From NCBI GenBank assembly GCA_937920345.1, contig CALGVA010000053.1, positions 124,001-188,000 on the forward strand: DNA of 64,000 nucleotides. The letters are read 5' to 3'. The position numbers and the translations under genes are program-made. Positions 24,714 through 33,347 of the stretch are shown one piece after another. The notes below the pieces were generated by a model that had not been told where the DNA came from, made no database searches, and saw only the letters and a program-made list of their open reading frames with translations. The stretch is from an uncultured Lachnospiraceae bacterium (GTDB taxonomy: Bacteria > Bacillota > Clostridia > Lachnospirales > Lachnospiraceae). How positions within the stretch are numbered: position 1 is the stretch's first letter; each line of letters opens with the position of its first letter.

Positions 24714-26456
24714 TCAGCAGTTCCCGATGTATTTCTCATATTCTCCGTACTGATGCCGGAACACAGTTGCATAATAACTGTTATTTTTAAGCAGTTCTTC
24801 GTGTGTGCCCTGTTCCACAATGTGCCCGTCATTCAGAACCAGAATCAGGTCGGAATCTTTGATGGAGGATATGCGGTAGGCAACCACGAAGATCGTGCAG
24901 TCTCTGTCCAGCGTGCGGAGCTGATCCTGTATGTAGCTTTCCGTCTCCATGTCCACGGCGGAAGTAGTGTCGTCCAGAATCAGGATGGAAGGGTCCTTCA
25001 GCAGGGCCCTTGCCAGCGAGATCCGCTGCTTCTGACCGCCGGAAAGTCCTACGCCGCGTTCACCGACGATCGTGTCATAGCCTTCCGGCATCTGGCGGAT
25101 AAATCCGTCCGCATCCGCCATAACGGCAGCTTTCTCGACTTCTTCAAAAGGGCAGTCCGGCCGGCTGTAAGCGATATTTCCCTCGATCGTATCCGAGAAC
25201 AGGAAGACGTCCTGCATGGCCATGCCGATATTCTGCCGCAGATTATACAGATCGAGATCTTTGACGTTGCGCCCGTCCACCAGTACTTCTCCGTCCGTCA
25301 CGTCGTAGAAACGGCACAGCAGATTCATGATCGTCGATTTGCCGGAACCGGTGGAGCCCAGGATGCCTACCGTCTGCCCGCTCTTCACATGGAAACTGAC
25401 GTTATGTATGATATCTTCGTCATCGGCGCTGTAGGATACGCCGCGAAACTCCACATCGCCCCGCAGACGTTTACAGGGAATCGCATTGACGGGATATTTT
25501 ACATTAGGCTCTTCGCTGTAGGTGGCGAAGATCTTTTCCACGGAAGTGGTGAAACGCTGGATATCGTTGATCCGCCATCCGATCTGCCGCAGCGGGTTCA
25601 TGAGCATCCACAGATAGCCGTTCACCGTTACATAGCTGCCCAGCGTCATTTCTCCCTGAATGACCATGATACTGCCCACGAGCATGAGTATGAGGGTGAG
25701 CAGGTTGGAGAGAAACTCAAACAGCGGTACGTATTTTGTCCAGATTTCCGCGGCGGCAAGCTCGGCGTCGCGGTAGCCGTCGTTTTCCCGGTTAAATTTA
25801 CCGATTTCGTAGTCTTCTTTGGAGAAGGCTTTGACGACGCGGTTTCCGCTGATATTTTCCTGTACAAATGTATTTAAGGAAGAGAACTGTTCCCGGATCT
25901 TCCAGAAACAGGGGCGCCCGTTCTTCGTCTGGCTTAAGGTCACGAGGAAGGACAGCGGCAGCACGAGACACATGCACAGCGCCAGTTTGACACTGACCGT
26001 AAACACCATGACCAGGGCAAACAGGAAGATGAAGACATTTTCATACACCTGATAAATAACAAATGCTATGAAATGCCGGATAGCGTCCATATCGCCCGTC
26101 TGCCGGCTGAGCAGATCACCGGTTCTCTTCTTATTATAGAAGTTAAAGTCCTCCTGCAGCAGTTTGCGGTACACGGTATCGCGCATCGTGTAGAGCACAT
26201 CCTGCGAACATGTCTCGAAGATCAGCTGCGAGAGATAGCGCAGCAGACCGCGCAGGATCGTAATCAGCAGGAGAAATACGATCAGCCTCGGCAGCAGTTC
26301 ATACTGTCCGGCGATGATCACATCGTCCACGATGGCGCCGGACACGATCGGCTTGACGATGGCGAGCACGGAGATCACCGTGACAAGCACCAGTCCGAAG
26401 ATCATGCTGCGGGTATGTTTATGCAGGAAAGAATAAAACCATTTCATGGGGGTCAT
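24714..26456 (-). CDS. ABC exporter half-transporter with degenerate ATP site
   Basis: This 580-residue subunit has Walker A GSTGSGKST and an ideal signature LSGGQKQR, but Walker B is ILILDDTTSAVD (Asp for the catalytic Glu) and the switch loop VVAYRIS has Tyr for His. The normal signature completes the catalytic site of its partner at 22863. The ATG at 26456 follows GAGGT at 8 bases; a GTG at 26471 in the same frame is a weaker alternative. Promoter-like hexamers lie about 120 bases upstream on this strand. Substrate unknown. Confidence 0.92.
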   Translation of the reverse strand: MTPMKWFYSFLHKHTRSMIFGLVLVTVISVLAIVKPIVSGAIVDDVIIAGQYELLPRLIVFLLLITILRGLLRYLSQLIFETCSQDVLYTMRDTVYRKLLQEDFNFYNKKRTGDLLSRQTGDMDAIRHFIAFVIYQVYENVFIFLFALVMVFTVSVKLALCMCLVLPLSFLVTLSQTKNGRPCFWKIREQFSSLNTFVQENISGNRVVKAFSKEDYEIGKFNRENDGYRDAELAAAEIWTKYVPLFEFLSNLLTLILMLVGSIMVIQGEMTLGSYVTVNGYLWMLMNPLRQIGWRINDIQRFTTSVEKIFATYSEEPNVKYPVNAIPCKRLRGDVEFRGVSYSADDEDIIHNVSFHVKSGQTVGILGSTGSGKSTIMNLLCRFYDVTDGEVLVDGRNVKDLDLYNLRQNIGMAMQDVFLFSDTIEGNIAYSRPDCPFEEVEKAAVMADADGFIRQMPEGYDTIVGERGVGLSGGQKQRISLARALLKDPSILILDDTTSAVDMETESYIQDQLRTLDRDCTIFVVAYRISSIKDSDLILVLNDGHIVEQGTHEELLKNNSYYATVFRHQYGEYEKYIGNC

Positions 26457-26575
26457 AGGTATGTACCTCACTGTTCATCAGGTTATGCGGCCGCACCGGA
26501 CCAGGCGGGCGGCAACAGACTTTCGGGTCTTTTCGGCATTCGGATCACATAAGGAATCGTATGCGCTTAGATATG

Positions 26576-26604
26576 AATATAGCCCGAATGCCAACATAAG
26601 TAAA
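26576..26604 (-). promoter_or_regulatory. Promoter of the ABC exporter operon
   Basis: On the minus strand TTTACT, 17-base spacer, TATATT. The spacer to the first start codon is about 120 bases; the rest of this 336-bp divergent region holds the promoter of the sigma operon on the other side. Confidence 0.5.
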
Positions 26605-26712
26605 GGGGTAAAAATTATATATTTTATATAGCATTTTTTAGACATGAAACAAGGCTTGTAATTAGATTTCACAAAGAAAAATTTTCCGGATGAAAAAATC
26701 TGCAGATAATTG

Positions 26713-26742
26713 AAGACAATCGAAGAAGTCATTCGTTATAAT
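26713..26742 (+). promoter_or_regulatory. Candidate promoter of the third ECF sigma operon
   Basis: AAGACA (26713-26718), an 18-base spacer and a perfect TATAAT (26737-26742), about 35-50 bases before the sigma start. Confidence 0.5.
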
Positions 26743-26793
26743 GGATAGAGTTACTTGTGAAAGGGGGCAGACGATATTAACAGGGAAGAACAA

Positions 26794-27285
26794 TTGTCAG
26801 CGCTGATTGATTCTTACCAACATCTTGTTTTTTCCATATGTTATAAAATGACATCGGACTATTTTGCCTCCGAGGATCTGGCGCAGGAGACTTTCCTGTC
26901 GGCTTACAAACATCTTGGGGAGTTTGACGGTAAATATGAGAAAGCCTGGCTGTGCAGGATCGCGACGAACAAATGCCTGGATTATCTGCAGAGTGCCGGA
27001 AGGCGGGTGATTCCGACGGAAGATGTGGTGATGAACGAGACGTGTACTTATGAGGGGGCGCCGGAGACCGTCTGCCTGGAAGAAGAGGTGCGGCAGACTT
27101 TACTGAACAGGTGTATGTCACTGAAGCCGCCTTATGATGAGATCGCAAAGGCTTACTATTATGACGAAATGAATGTTGCGGAGATCTCAGCGCAGAGAGG
27201 CATGAAAGTCAAGACAGTTCAGACACAGATTTATCGAGCGCGGGCTATGCTGCGCAAATTATATGGAAAGGAGAAGGGCGCATGA
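26794..27285 (+). CDS. ECF-type RNA polymerase sigma factor
   Basis: The 163-residue protein carries ECF region 2 (DYFASEDLAQETFLSAYKHL, then EKAWLCRIATNKCLDYL) and region 4 (PYDEIAKAYYYDEMNVAEIS, KVKTVQTQIYRARAMLRKL). No ATG is available. TTG at 26794 follows GGGAAG by 5 bases; ATT at 26776 follows AAGGGGG by 9 bases and would add MNREEQ, a natural-looking start, so the true start is open. The stop overlaps the next start as ATGA, tying it to a membrane protein that is the probable anti-sigma factor. Confidence 0.88.
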   Translation: MSALIDSYQHLVFSICYKMTSDYFASEDLAQETFLSAYKHLGEFDGKYEKAWLCRIATNKCLDYLQSAGRRVIPTEDVVMNETCTYEGAPETVCLEEEVRQTLLNRCMSLKPPYDEIAKAYYYDEMNVAEISAQRGMKVKTVQTQIYRARAMLRKLYGKEKGA

Positions 27286-27764
27286 TATATAACATGGATG
27301 ATGAAAAGAAAAGAGTGAACAGACGGCAGAATGACGACTTCTCCGGCGGCATGAGCGACGAGGCACTCGCGGAGCTGATCAGGCAGGTAGAGGCGGAGGA
27401 GATGCTGCACGCCCCCGGACAGCTTAAGGAAAATATATTTATGCAGCTGCGGCAGGAAAGGCAGGCTGCGAAGAAAAGGCAGGTTTTCATCTATCGCGCT
27501 AAAGTGCTGGCAGCCATGGCGGCGGCGCTTACGGTATTGATCTTTATGCCGAACGACCGTGTGGAGAGTGTGCAGAAGGCACCCGTGCAGCAGGAAGAGA
27601 GCGATTCTCTGGAAGAGATCGCCCAGAAGCGGCAGAGAAGCAGGGACGATGAGTGGGAAAAGTACCTTGCCGGTCAGGAGCGCGGCGGCGTGAGAGGGTT
27701 TCTTGACAATATCAATGAGAAATTGACACAGTTCGGGACGGACTTATATCAGAATATTAATTAA
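27282..27764 (+). CDS. Probable single-pass anti-sigma factor
   Basis: The 160-residue product has an acidic cytoplasmic N-terminal region (about 1-70), one membrane segment (about 72-90, AKVLAAMAAALTVLIFM) and an outer tail with charged residues and a C-terminal FLDNINEKLTQFGTDLYQN. It overlaps the sigma gene by 4 bases (ATGA). The topology and position are those of small anti-sigma factors; no zinc-binding motif is visible. It is followed by two genes for membrane proteins in the same operon. Confidence 0.72.
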   Translation: MIYNMDDEKKRVNRRQNDDFSGGMSDEALAELIRQVEAEEMLHAPGQLKENIFMQLRQERQAAKKRQVFIYRAKVLAAMAAALTVLIFMPNDRVESVQKAPVQQEESDSLEEIAQKRQRSRDDEWEKYLAGQERGGVRGFLDNINEKLTQFGTDLYQNIN

Positions 27765-27788
27765 CAATAGAAAATGGAGGAAAATAGA

Positions 27789-28430
27789 ATGCAAAGAAAG
27801 AAAAGCAGATTTTGGTTGTTTATGTGGTCGCTCATACCGGGGGCGGGTGATATGTATCTGGGATTTATGAAGATGGGAATCAGCCTTATGCTCGGATTTA
27901 TGTCTCTGATCGCACTGACCGGGCTTACGAATATCGGCGCACTGGCGGTATTTCCCATTGCCATGTGGTTTTACAGCTTCTTCCATGCCAACAATCTGGC
28001 GGGGTTAGACGAGCATACTTTTATGGCGGTAGAAGACAGGTTCCTGTTCGGTCTGGATGAATGGAACACGATAGAGAAACTGGGTGCCCATATGACCGGC
28101 AAAAAGAAGACTGTTGTGGCGGCTGCATTTATCCTGATCGGCGTGGCTACGTTATGGCAGGCGGTATTTAATCTTTTATGTGATATTTTTGGATGGGATA
28201 ATTCTGTCTTAAGTCAAATTTATTATTTTATGAGAGATGATCTGCCGCGCTTTGTGGTCGGCATTGCGATTATCTGGGCGGGTCTGCTGATGATCCGCGG
28301 TAAGAAAGCGGAAATGATCGTTGAAGATGATATGCCCGTGCAGTACGGCGCACCGGAGCGGCAGGTCTATGTTACACAGAACGCACAACAGGATACGGTG
28401 GCAGATGATAACGGACCGGATCGACAGTAA
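27789..28430 (+). CDS. Multi-pass membrane protein in the sigma operon
   Basis: The 213-residue protein has a short basic N-terminus (MQRKKSRFWLFMWSLIPGAG) with the pattern PGAGDMYLGFMKMG typical of small TM2-like membrane proteins, and about four or five hydrophobic segments. The C-terminal tail is soluble and acidic. GGAGG lies 7 bases before 27789; the ATG at 27774 overlaps that site and is not used. It belongs to the four-gene operon led by the ECF sigma factor and probably acts in envelope stress, but I do not recognise a named function. Confidence 0.7.
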   Translation: MQRKKSRFWLFMWSLIPGAGDMYLGFMKMGISLMLGFMSLIALTGLTNIGALAVFPIAMWFYSFFHANNLAGLDEHTFMAVEDRFLFGLDEWNTIEKLGAHMTGKKKTVVAAAFILIGVATLWQAVFNLLCDIFGWDNSVLSQIYYFMRDDLPRFVVGIAIIWAGLLMIRGKKAEMIVEDDMPVQYGAPERQVYVTQNAQQDTVADDNGPDRQ

Positions 28431-28453
28431 TATTGCATAAGGAGGGAGAGAAC

Positions 28454-28864
28454 ATGGAACGGGAAGCAGTTATGAACCAGGAAGCAACGATGGATCAGGA
28501 AGCGGGCGGGGCGCGGCAGACGGTGGCAAACTGCGGGAAAGAGGTCAGGCATGTGCCGACCCGCAGAGTTGGAACGGTGTCTTTCGGCATTACGCTGGTG
28601 TGCTACGGCATACTCTTTTTGGCACACATCTTTGTACCGATGGTAAGATACAGTTTTATATTCAGGTGCTGGCCGGTGGTCTTTATTCTGCTGGGTCTGG
28701 AGATTCTGGTGGAGAGTCATAAATGCAAAAGCGGAGAGTGGAAAATGATCTATGACTTTCCGGCAGTGATTATGCTGGGAATCATGCTGCTTTTCGCGAT
28801 GGTCATGGCGGCAATTGATTTCGAGATGGCTTATCAGACAGGCGGCGTGACAGTATTCTTCTGA
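28454..28864 (+). CDS. Membrane protein with LiaF/DUF5668-like helices
   Basis: The 136-residue protein has a polar N-terminal tail of about 45 residues and three or four membrane segments: VSFGITLVCYGILFLAHIFV, FIFRCWPVVFILLGLEILVE and VIMLGIMLLFAMVMAAI. The RCWPVVFILLGLE block resembles the W-P-x-x-L-I-x-G pattern of LiaI/LiaF-type stress proteins. AAGGAGG precedes the ATG at 28454. It ends the ECF sigma operon, and the neighbouring gene is convergent. Confidence 0.68.
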   Translation: MEREAVMNQEATMDQEAGGARQTVANCGKEVRHVPTRRVGTVSFGITLVCYGILFLAHIFVPMVRYSFIFRCWPVVFILLGLEILVESHKCKSGEWKMIYDFPAVIMLGIMLLFAMVMAAIDFEMAYQTGGVTVFF

Positions 28865-28873
28865 TAGGGCGAG

Positions 28874-29377
28874 TCAAAGTTCCTCATACGCGATCGACTT
28901 TAGCGAGAGGAATCGTCTGACAGCCTGATCCCAGAGCACGTCAGGCGTTTTATCCATAACAAAAGTATGAAAGGCGGTGCCGGTCACCAGAGTCAGACCG
29001 GTGCCGTCATATTTTATGTTCAGCACGAAAGCCTTGACCTGTTCCGCGGATACGGCAGTATCACCTTTTTGCAGGATCGAATCTACATGGGAAGGGATCA
29101 GATGGAGGACAAAGCGGAAGGCGGAAGGCGTACGCCTGCCTTTGATCAGGTCAAAACAGATCGGGCGCATGGTCTTCCAGGCGGAAAAGTCATAGGGGCG
29201 GACGGCCTCATCTTCCCATTCTTCCGATGTATAGAATTCTCTGTTCTGATGTCCGTCAATACGGAATGTATTGTAGGTGCTGATGGAAGCCTCCTCCAGC
29301 AGAAAAAAATCGAAATCCTCGCTGCCGAGCAGTTTTCCCATAAATTGTTTGATGTTGGTGATTTTCAGTGCGATCAT
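28874..29377 (-). CDS. DUF5721-like conserved protein
   Basis: The 167-residue product starts MIALKITNIKQFMGKLLGSE and contains EASISTYNTFRIDGHQNREF and a C-terminal LTLVTGTAFHTFVMDKTPDV, features I associate with a conserved Lachnospiraceae family (DUF5721). It is soluble and without recognised catalytic residues. CGGAG stands 5 bases before the ATG. It is convergent with the sigma operon. Its upstream region contains a dispersed hairpin repeat and a truncated MITE end. Confidence 0.75.
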   Translation of the reverse strand: MIALKITNIKQFMGKLLGSEDFDFFLLEEASISTYNTFRIDGHQNREFYTSEEWEDEAVRPYDFSAWKTMRPICFDLIKGRRTPSAFRFVLHLIPSHVDSILQKGDTAVSAEQVKAFVLNIKYDGTGLTLVTGTAFHTFVMDKTPDVLWDQAVRRFLSLKSIAYEEL

Positions 29378-29468
29378 AAGTACTCCGTTTCTGAATAATT
29401 CGTATGCGGTAATGTTTCATAAGACTGCAAAATATGGTTATAGTATTTTAGGGTGTAGATAATTGTTG

Positions 29469-29502
29469 CGCTTATTCGGGTTCGCGAAGCGAATCCCGCA
29501 AA
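29469..29502. repeat. Dispersed hairpin repeat, copy B
   Basis: CGCTTATTCGGGTTCGCGAA followed by GCGAATCCCGCAAA. Relative to copy A (19272) the outer stem changed from CGAG/CTCG to CGGG/CCCG, a compensatory pair that keeps the hairpin. Confidence 0.7.
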
Positions 29503-29587
29503 CGGGCTGATAACCGTCGGTATCAGTATAGCACAGAGGATATGGGGAAAGAAAGCGAATTATTTTGATTTGCAGTGCGCTGACGGG

Positions 29588-29609
29588 GAAGCCGAAGACT
29601 GAACTGTTA
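29588..29609. repeat. Solitary right end of the MITE family
   Basis: The 22 bases match positions 18397-18418 of MITE copy 1 with one difference (AAGACTGAACTGTTA for AAGGCTGAACTGTTA). No left end is visible upstream, so this is a truncated relic. The rest of the 331-bp gap contains hairpin repeat B and the degV promoter. Confidence 0.6.
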
Positions 29610-29638
29610 TGAAATACATGTACATTTGGTATTTACTG

Positions 29639-29668
29639 TTTACAATGTGTGACAAGTTATGCTATTAT
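29639..29668 (+). promoter_or_regulatory. Promoter of the DegV gene
   Basis: TTTACA (29639-29644), 18-base spacer, TATTAT (29663-29668), about 42 bases before the ATG. Confidence 0.5.
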
Positions 29669-29709
29669 AAATAGTAATGAAAACTACATGAAAGGGTTGC
29701 GGGGGCTTT

Positions 29710-30546
29710 ATGAGTTATAAGATCGTAGTAGACAGTTGTTGTGAACTGCCGGGAAAATGTAAAAATGATGAGAGGTTTCAGACTGTTCCGCTGGGACTGG
29801 AAGTGGGGGATGATCTGATCTGGGATGACGAGACTTTTAACCAGAAGGATTTTCTGGAGAAGGTAGCGGCATATCCGCAGTGTCCGAAATCGTCCTGTCC
29901 TTCACCGGAGAAATTTATGGAGGCATACCATTGTGATGCGGAGGAAGTCTATGTGGTGACGCTGTCATCCCATCTCAGTGGGAGCTATAACAGTGCGGAA
30001 CTGGGTAAAAGTTTATATCAGGAGAAGTACGGAGAGAAGAAGATTCATGTCGTGGATTCGGAATCCGCAAGCTGTGGAGAGACGCAGCTTGCCATCAGGA
30101 TTATGCGTTACAAGGAGGCCGGCCTTACTTTCGAGGAGACTGTGGAGAAGATCGAAGTCTTTAAGCGTAAGATGAGAACATATTTTGTGCTGGATAATCT
30201 GGAGACGCTTCGTAAGAACGGACGCCTTACCGGCGTCAAGGCGCTCGTCGCTTCAACGCTGAGTATCAAGCCTGTTATGGTAGGCAATCTGGGCGTGATC
30301 GAGCAGAAGAGTCAGGCGATCGGCATTAACAAGGCGCTTGCCAAGATGGCAGACTGCCTCGTGGCGGATGTGTCGCATACGGAGAAGAGAACGCTCATGA
30401 TCACGCACTGCAACTGTCCCGAGCGCGCACAGTATATGCGTGAACTGATGGAAAAGCGTGCATCCTACAGGAACGTAGTGATCATGGACACGGCGGGCGT
30501 CAGTACAATGTACGCCAATGACGGCGGCATTATTGTGACATTGTAA
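29710..30546 (+). CDS. DegV family fatty-acid-binding protein (FakB-like)
   Basis: The 278-residue protein has the DegV/FakB fold: YKIVVDSCCELPG at the start, SSCPSPEKFMEAY, then VVTLSSHLSGSYNSAELGK with the fatty-acid carboxylate-binding Thr/Ser motif, VDSESASCGE and NLETLRKNGRL. FakB proteins present fatty acids to the kinase FakA; that partner is not in the window. GGGGGC lies just before the ATG. The gene is transcribed alone and converges on the LytTR gene downstream. Confidence 0.92.
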   Translation: MSYKIVVDSCCELPGKCKNDERFQTVPLGLEVGDDLIWDDETFNQKDFLEKVAAYPQCPKSSCPSPEKFMEAYHCDAEEVYVVTLSSHLSGSYNSAELGKSLYQEKYGEKKIHVVDSESASCGETQLAIRIMRYKEAGLTFEETVEKIEVFKRKMRTYFVLDNLETLRKNGRLTGVKALVASTLSIKPVMVGNLGVIEQKSQAIGINKALAKMADCLVADVSHTEKRTLMITHCNCPERAQYMRELMEKRASYRNVVIMDTAGVSTMYANDGGIIVTL

Positions 30547-30555
30547 CAGGATAGT

Positions 30556-31335
30556 TTATGTTGCACTGCGGTATGCTTCGATTGCTTTTTTTACCAGCGA
30601 GAGTTCAAACGGAGAAACGGTAAAAGCGCGTCCATCCTTCATGGAAAGCTTCAGTAAAGACAGTTTCTCGATATAGGAGACATTGACGAACACCTGCTCC
30701 GAGATCGGGAAGAAATGATCATAATCGGCAACTTGCGCGTAGAGATTGTGCATGGTGGACAGCACATCGATCTGTCTGTCCTCTGTCAGAGTCACGTGCG
30801 CGTAGTTGCCGTCTTTTTCTGCATACAGGATCTCATCCTCATAGACATAGAGGGTATCCTTCTCGCCGCGCAGTTCTATGGTTGGAATGACCTGGGACTT
30901 CTGCGCAATACAAAAGTCCAGCATTTCGTCCAGTTCAGCGACGCGGACCGGCTTGTTCAGATATCGGATCTGGGTTTTTAACTTCCGGAACAGGATCTCG
31001 TGATTGGTGTTTTCCACACCGTCCGGCGGCAGCTGTGCCATAGCCGCTTCAATCATTGCGCGGTAATTGATTGTGGAGACACACAGAACGATCGGCGCGG
31101 TCACGCCTGCATCGATCAGCTTTCCGGCAAGCTGGAACCCATTGACGGGACCGGATGTCATATCAATAAAGAAAGCATCGTAAAGCATAGGCGCGTGCAT
31201 GACAGCCTCCACGTTTCCGAAAGAATCAATATAGAATACACCCGTGGTGTGTATCCGCCTGTCCGAAGCCCGTTCTAAGAGCCGCTCCATCTGTTTTCTG
31301 TCAGCAATATTATCATCACAGACTGCAATATGCAT
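30556..31335 (-). CDS. LytTR-type response regulator, orphan
   Basis: The 259-residue protein has an N-terminal receiver domain (about 1-125, starting MHIAVCDDNIADRKQM, acceptor Asp in YDAFFIDMTSG) and a C-terminal LytTR DNA-binding domain (about 155-255, IELRGEKDTLYVYEDEILYA, then ISEQVFVNVSYIEKL). The start at 31335 has GAAGGGG upstream; an ATG at 31353 is possible. The LytTR domain usually controls quorum, peptide or virulence genes. No histidine kinase gene is adjacent. Tandem hairpin repeats lie just upstream. Confidence 0.9.
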   Translation of the reverse strand: MHIAVCDDNIADRKQMERLLERASDRRIHTTGVFYIDSFGNVEAVMHAPMLYDAFFIDMTSGPVNGFQLAGKLIDAGVTAPIVLCVSTINYRAMIEAAMAQLPPDGVENTNHEILFRKLKTQIRYLNKPVRVAELDEMLDFCIAQKSQVIPTIELRGEKDTLYVYEDEILYAEKDGNYAHVTLTEDRQIDVLSTMHNLYAQVADYDHFFPISEQVFVNVSYIEKLSLLKLSMKDGRAFTVSPFELSLVKKAIEAYRSAT

Positions 31336-31373
31336 AGACGCCCCTTCTCCCATTATTTACTTTAAGGTGTAAT

Positions 31374-31514
31374 CTTTCGCTTTTTCGAGTTTGCCGAAGA
31401 CAAATCTTGCAAAATAAACTCTTCCGCTTATTCGAGTTTGCCGGGGGAAAATCTCGCAAAATGAAATCTTCCGCTTATTCGAGTTTGCCGAGGGAAAATC
31501 TCGCAAAGTTAATT
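31374..31514. repeat. Three tandem 47-bp units of the hairpin repeat
   Basis: Units begin at 31374, 31421 and 31468, exactly 47 bases apart. Units two and three start CTTCCGCTTATTCGAGTTTG; unit one is diverged. Each keeps the stem CGAG/CTCG (or CGAG/CTTG with a G-U pair in unit one) and a TTT/AAA inner stem. Confidence 0.8.
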
Positions 31515-31537
31515 TGCGAAGCAAATTAACTTTTTTT
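31507..31537 (+). terminator. Perfect hairpin with T tract
   Basis: GTTAATTTGC/GCAAATTAAC around GAA (31508-31530) is followed by seven T on the plus strand. There is no plus-strand gene upstream, so its role may be in the repeat array or as a block to antisense transcription. Confidence 0.5.
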
Positions 31538-31829
31538 ACATGATCAGAAATTCAATCGGCGAGGTCACCAGCGCGACGACAATCAGAATCTGTATGATCA
31601 GGATGGCTGGCATTCCGTACAGGAAGTACCAGTGCCTTGTCTTATGATGAAACAGGTGCATACCCGCGATGGAACCGATGCTGCCGCCGATTAAGGCGAG
31701 CACAAAGAGCGTGGACTCCGGAATACGCCAGGCGCGTTTCCTGGCTTTATATTTATCCACACCCATAACAACAAAGCTGATCAAATTGATGGCAGCCAGA
31801 TATATAATAATTAGTGTAATTGCGTTCAT
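31536..31829 (-). CDS. DUF1294 family small membrane protein
   Basis: The 97-residue protein has three membrane helices and the family landmarks: a first helix ending SFVVMGVDKYKARKRAWRIP, then ALIGGSIGSIAGMHLFHHKT and RHWYFLYGMPAIL. This is the DUF1294 fold, function unknown. No convincing ribosome site is seen beyond a weak GGA-like sequence. It stands alone between the LytTR gene and argG. Confidence 0.9.
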   Translation of the reverse strand: MNAITLIIIYLAAINLISFVVMGVDKYKARKRAWRIPESTLFVLALIGGSIGSIAGMHLFHHKTRHWYFLYGMPAILIIQILIVVALVTSPIEFLIM

Positions 31830-31961
31830 AAGAATAAGAATGTCCCTTTTGTATGATATTGTGTGAGATTAATGAAGTATATTGAATAGATACATTATTA
31901 TCATATCACACGAAAGCTGAAAAAAAAAGCGTGTAACTGCAAAGTAAACGGGCAGCAGGAT

Positions 31962-32000
31962 AAAAATCCCCACAGCATGGAATCATAAATTGCTGCGGGG
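31962..32000 (-). terminator. Rho-independent terminator of argG
   Basis: On the minus strand CCCCGCAGCA (32000-31991) pairs with TGCTGTGGGG (31977-31968), followed by ATTTTTAT. One G-U pair. Confidence 0.85.
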
Positions 32001-32035
32001 ACTGTTTTTCATAAATGGAATAAACGCGTGCCGGC

Positions 32036-33259
32036 TTAGATCAGCTTCACACCGTTCTCCTGCATCTTCATGGCGCGTACCTTGCTGGAAAGACCGAACA
32101 GGTTGATAAATCCTTCCGCGTCGTGATGGTCGTACATATCGCCTGTGGTGAAGGAAGCGATGCTCTCGTTGTAGAGTGTGTACGGAGAAGTGGTTCCTGC
32201 CTTGATGATGTTGCCTTTGTACAGCTTGAACTTCACTTCACCGGTCACATACTGCTGTGTGGACTCGATGAACGCCTGCACTGCCTCGCGAAGCGGGGTG
32301 AACCATTTTCCTTCATATACGATCTGTGCAAACTTGTTGCCCATGTCTGCCTTAAGCGCATAGGTATCGCGGTCGAGGATCAGCTCCTCGAGCTGCTGGT
32401 GTGCCTCGTAGAGAATCGTTCCGCCGGGGGTCTCATACACACCGCGGGACTTCATGCCTACCACACGGTTTTCCACGATATCTACGATACCGATGCCGTG
32501 CCTGCCGCCCAGTTCGTTCAGGGTGGCGATGATCTCGGACACTTTCATATTCTTGCCGTTGACGGAGGTGGGAACGCCTTTTTCAAAAGTCATGGTCACG
32601 TACTCGCCTTCTTCGGGAGCCTTCTCCGGTGTTGTGCCGAGAACCAGCAGGTGCTCATAATTCGGCTCATTAGCGGGATCTTCCAGCTCCAGACCTTCAT
32701 GGCTGATATGCCATAAGTTACGGTCGCGGCTGTAGCTGGAATCCGCGGAGAAAGGCAGGTTGATGCCGTGCTGACGGCAGTATTCGATCTCTTCCTCGCG
32801 GGAGTTTAAGGTCCATTTCTCATTTCTCCATGCAGCGATGATCTTTAAATCGGGAGCGAGCGCTTTGATGCCCAGCTCGAAACGGATCTGGTCGTTGCCC
32901 TTGCCGGTAGCGCCGTGACAGATTGCGGTAGCGCCCTCTTTGCGTGCGATCTCGACTAATTTCTTCGCGATTACCGGTCTTGCCATGGATGTACCGAGCA
33001 GATATTTGTTTTCATATACAGCGTGTGCCTGTACGCACGGCATAATAAAATCATCGCAGAACTCGTCTGTGAGGTCTTCAATGTAGAGCTTGGATGCGCC
33101 GCTGGATAAAGCGCGCTCCTCGAGTCCGTCAAGTTCTTCCGCCTGACCGCAGTTACCGCACACGCAGATCACCTCATAGTCAAAATTTTCTTTCAGCCAC
33201 GGAATGATCACGGTCGTATCCAGTCCGCCTGAGTAAGCAAGAACTACTTTTTCTTTCAT
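32036..33259 (-). CDS. argG: Argininosuccinate synthase
   Basis: The 407-residue enzyme condenses citrulline and aspartate to argininosuccinate with ATP. It has the P-loop AYSGGLDTT (residues 8-16), the CHGATGKGNDQIRFE block and YRWKWTLNSREE-like region, here WRNEKWTLNSREEEIEYC, all typical of type I ArgG. The start at 33259 follows AAGGAG by 8 bases. It is transcribed alone, divergent from argC, from a good promoter whose upstream region carries ARG-box-like sites. The partner argH is not in the window. Confidence 0.96.
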   Translation of the reverse strand: MKEKVVLAYSGGLDTTVIIPWLKENFDYEVICVCGNCGQAEELDGLEERALSSGASKLYIEDLTDEFCDDFIMPCVQAHAVYENKYLLGTSMARPVIAKKLVEIARKEGATAICHGATGKGNDQIRFELGIKALAPDLKIIAAWRNEKWTLNSREEEIEYCRQHGINLPFSADSSYSRDRNLWHISHEGLELEDPANEPNYEHLLVLGTTPEKAPEEGEYVTMTFEKGVPTSVNGKNMKVSEIIATLNELGGRHGIGIVDIVENRVVGMKSRGVYETPGGTILYEAHQQLEELILDRDTYALKADMGNKFAQIVYEGKWFTPLREAVQAFIESTQQYVTGEVKFKLYKGNIIKAGTTSPYTLYNESIASFTTGDMYDHHDAEGFINLFGLSSKVRAMKMQENGVKLI

Positions 33260-33347
33260 AATGTAATCTCCTTTTTGTGAATTGTGAGTTGTATGTATTG
33301 CATTTATATTAGGAAATCCTGTTCCCGAATGCATTTGTTCCTAGAAC

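Noticed and set aside
24579..25877. Long open frame (432 codons) on the plus strand opposite the ABC exporter gene
   Set aside because: It lies entirely antisense to a strongly conserved ABC gene, has no ribosome site and no recognisable motif; similar shadows occur at 23223-24128 and 4390-5241.
31374..31514. Possible CRISPR array
   Set aside because: Only three contiguous 47-bp units with no spacers between them; they belong to a hairpin repeat family found elsewhere in the window.
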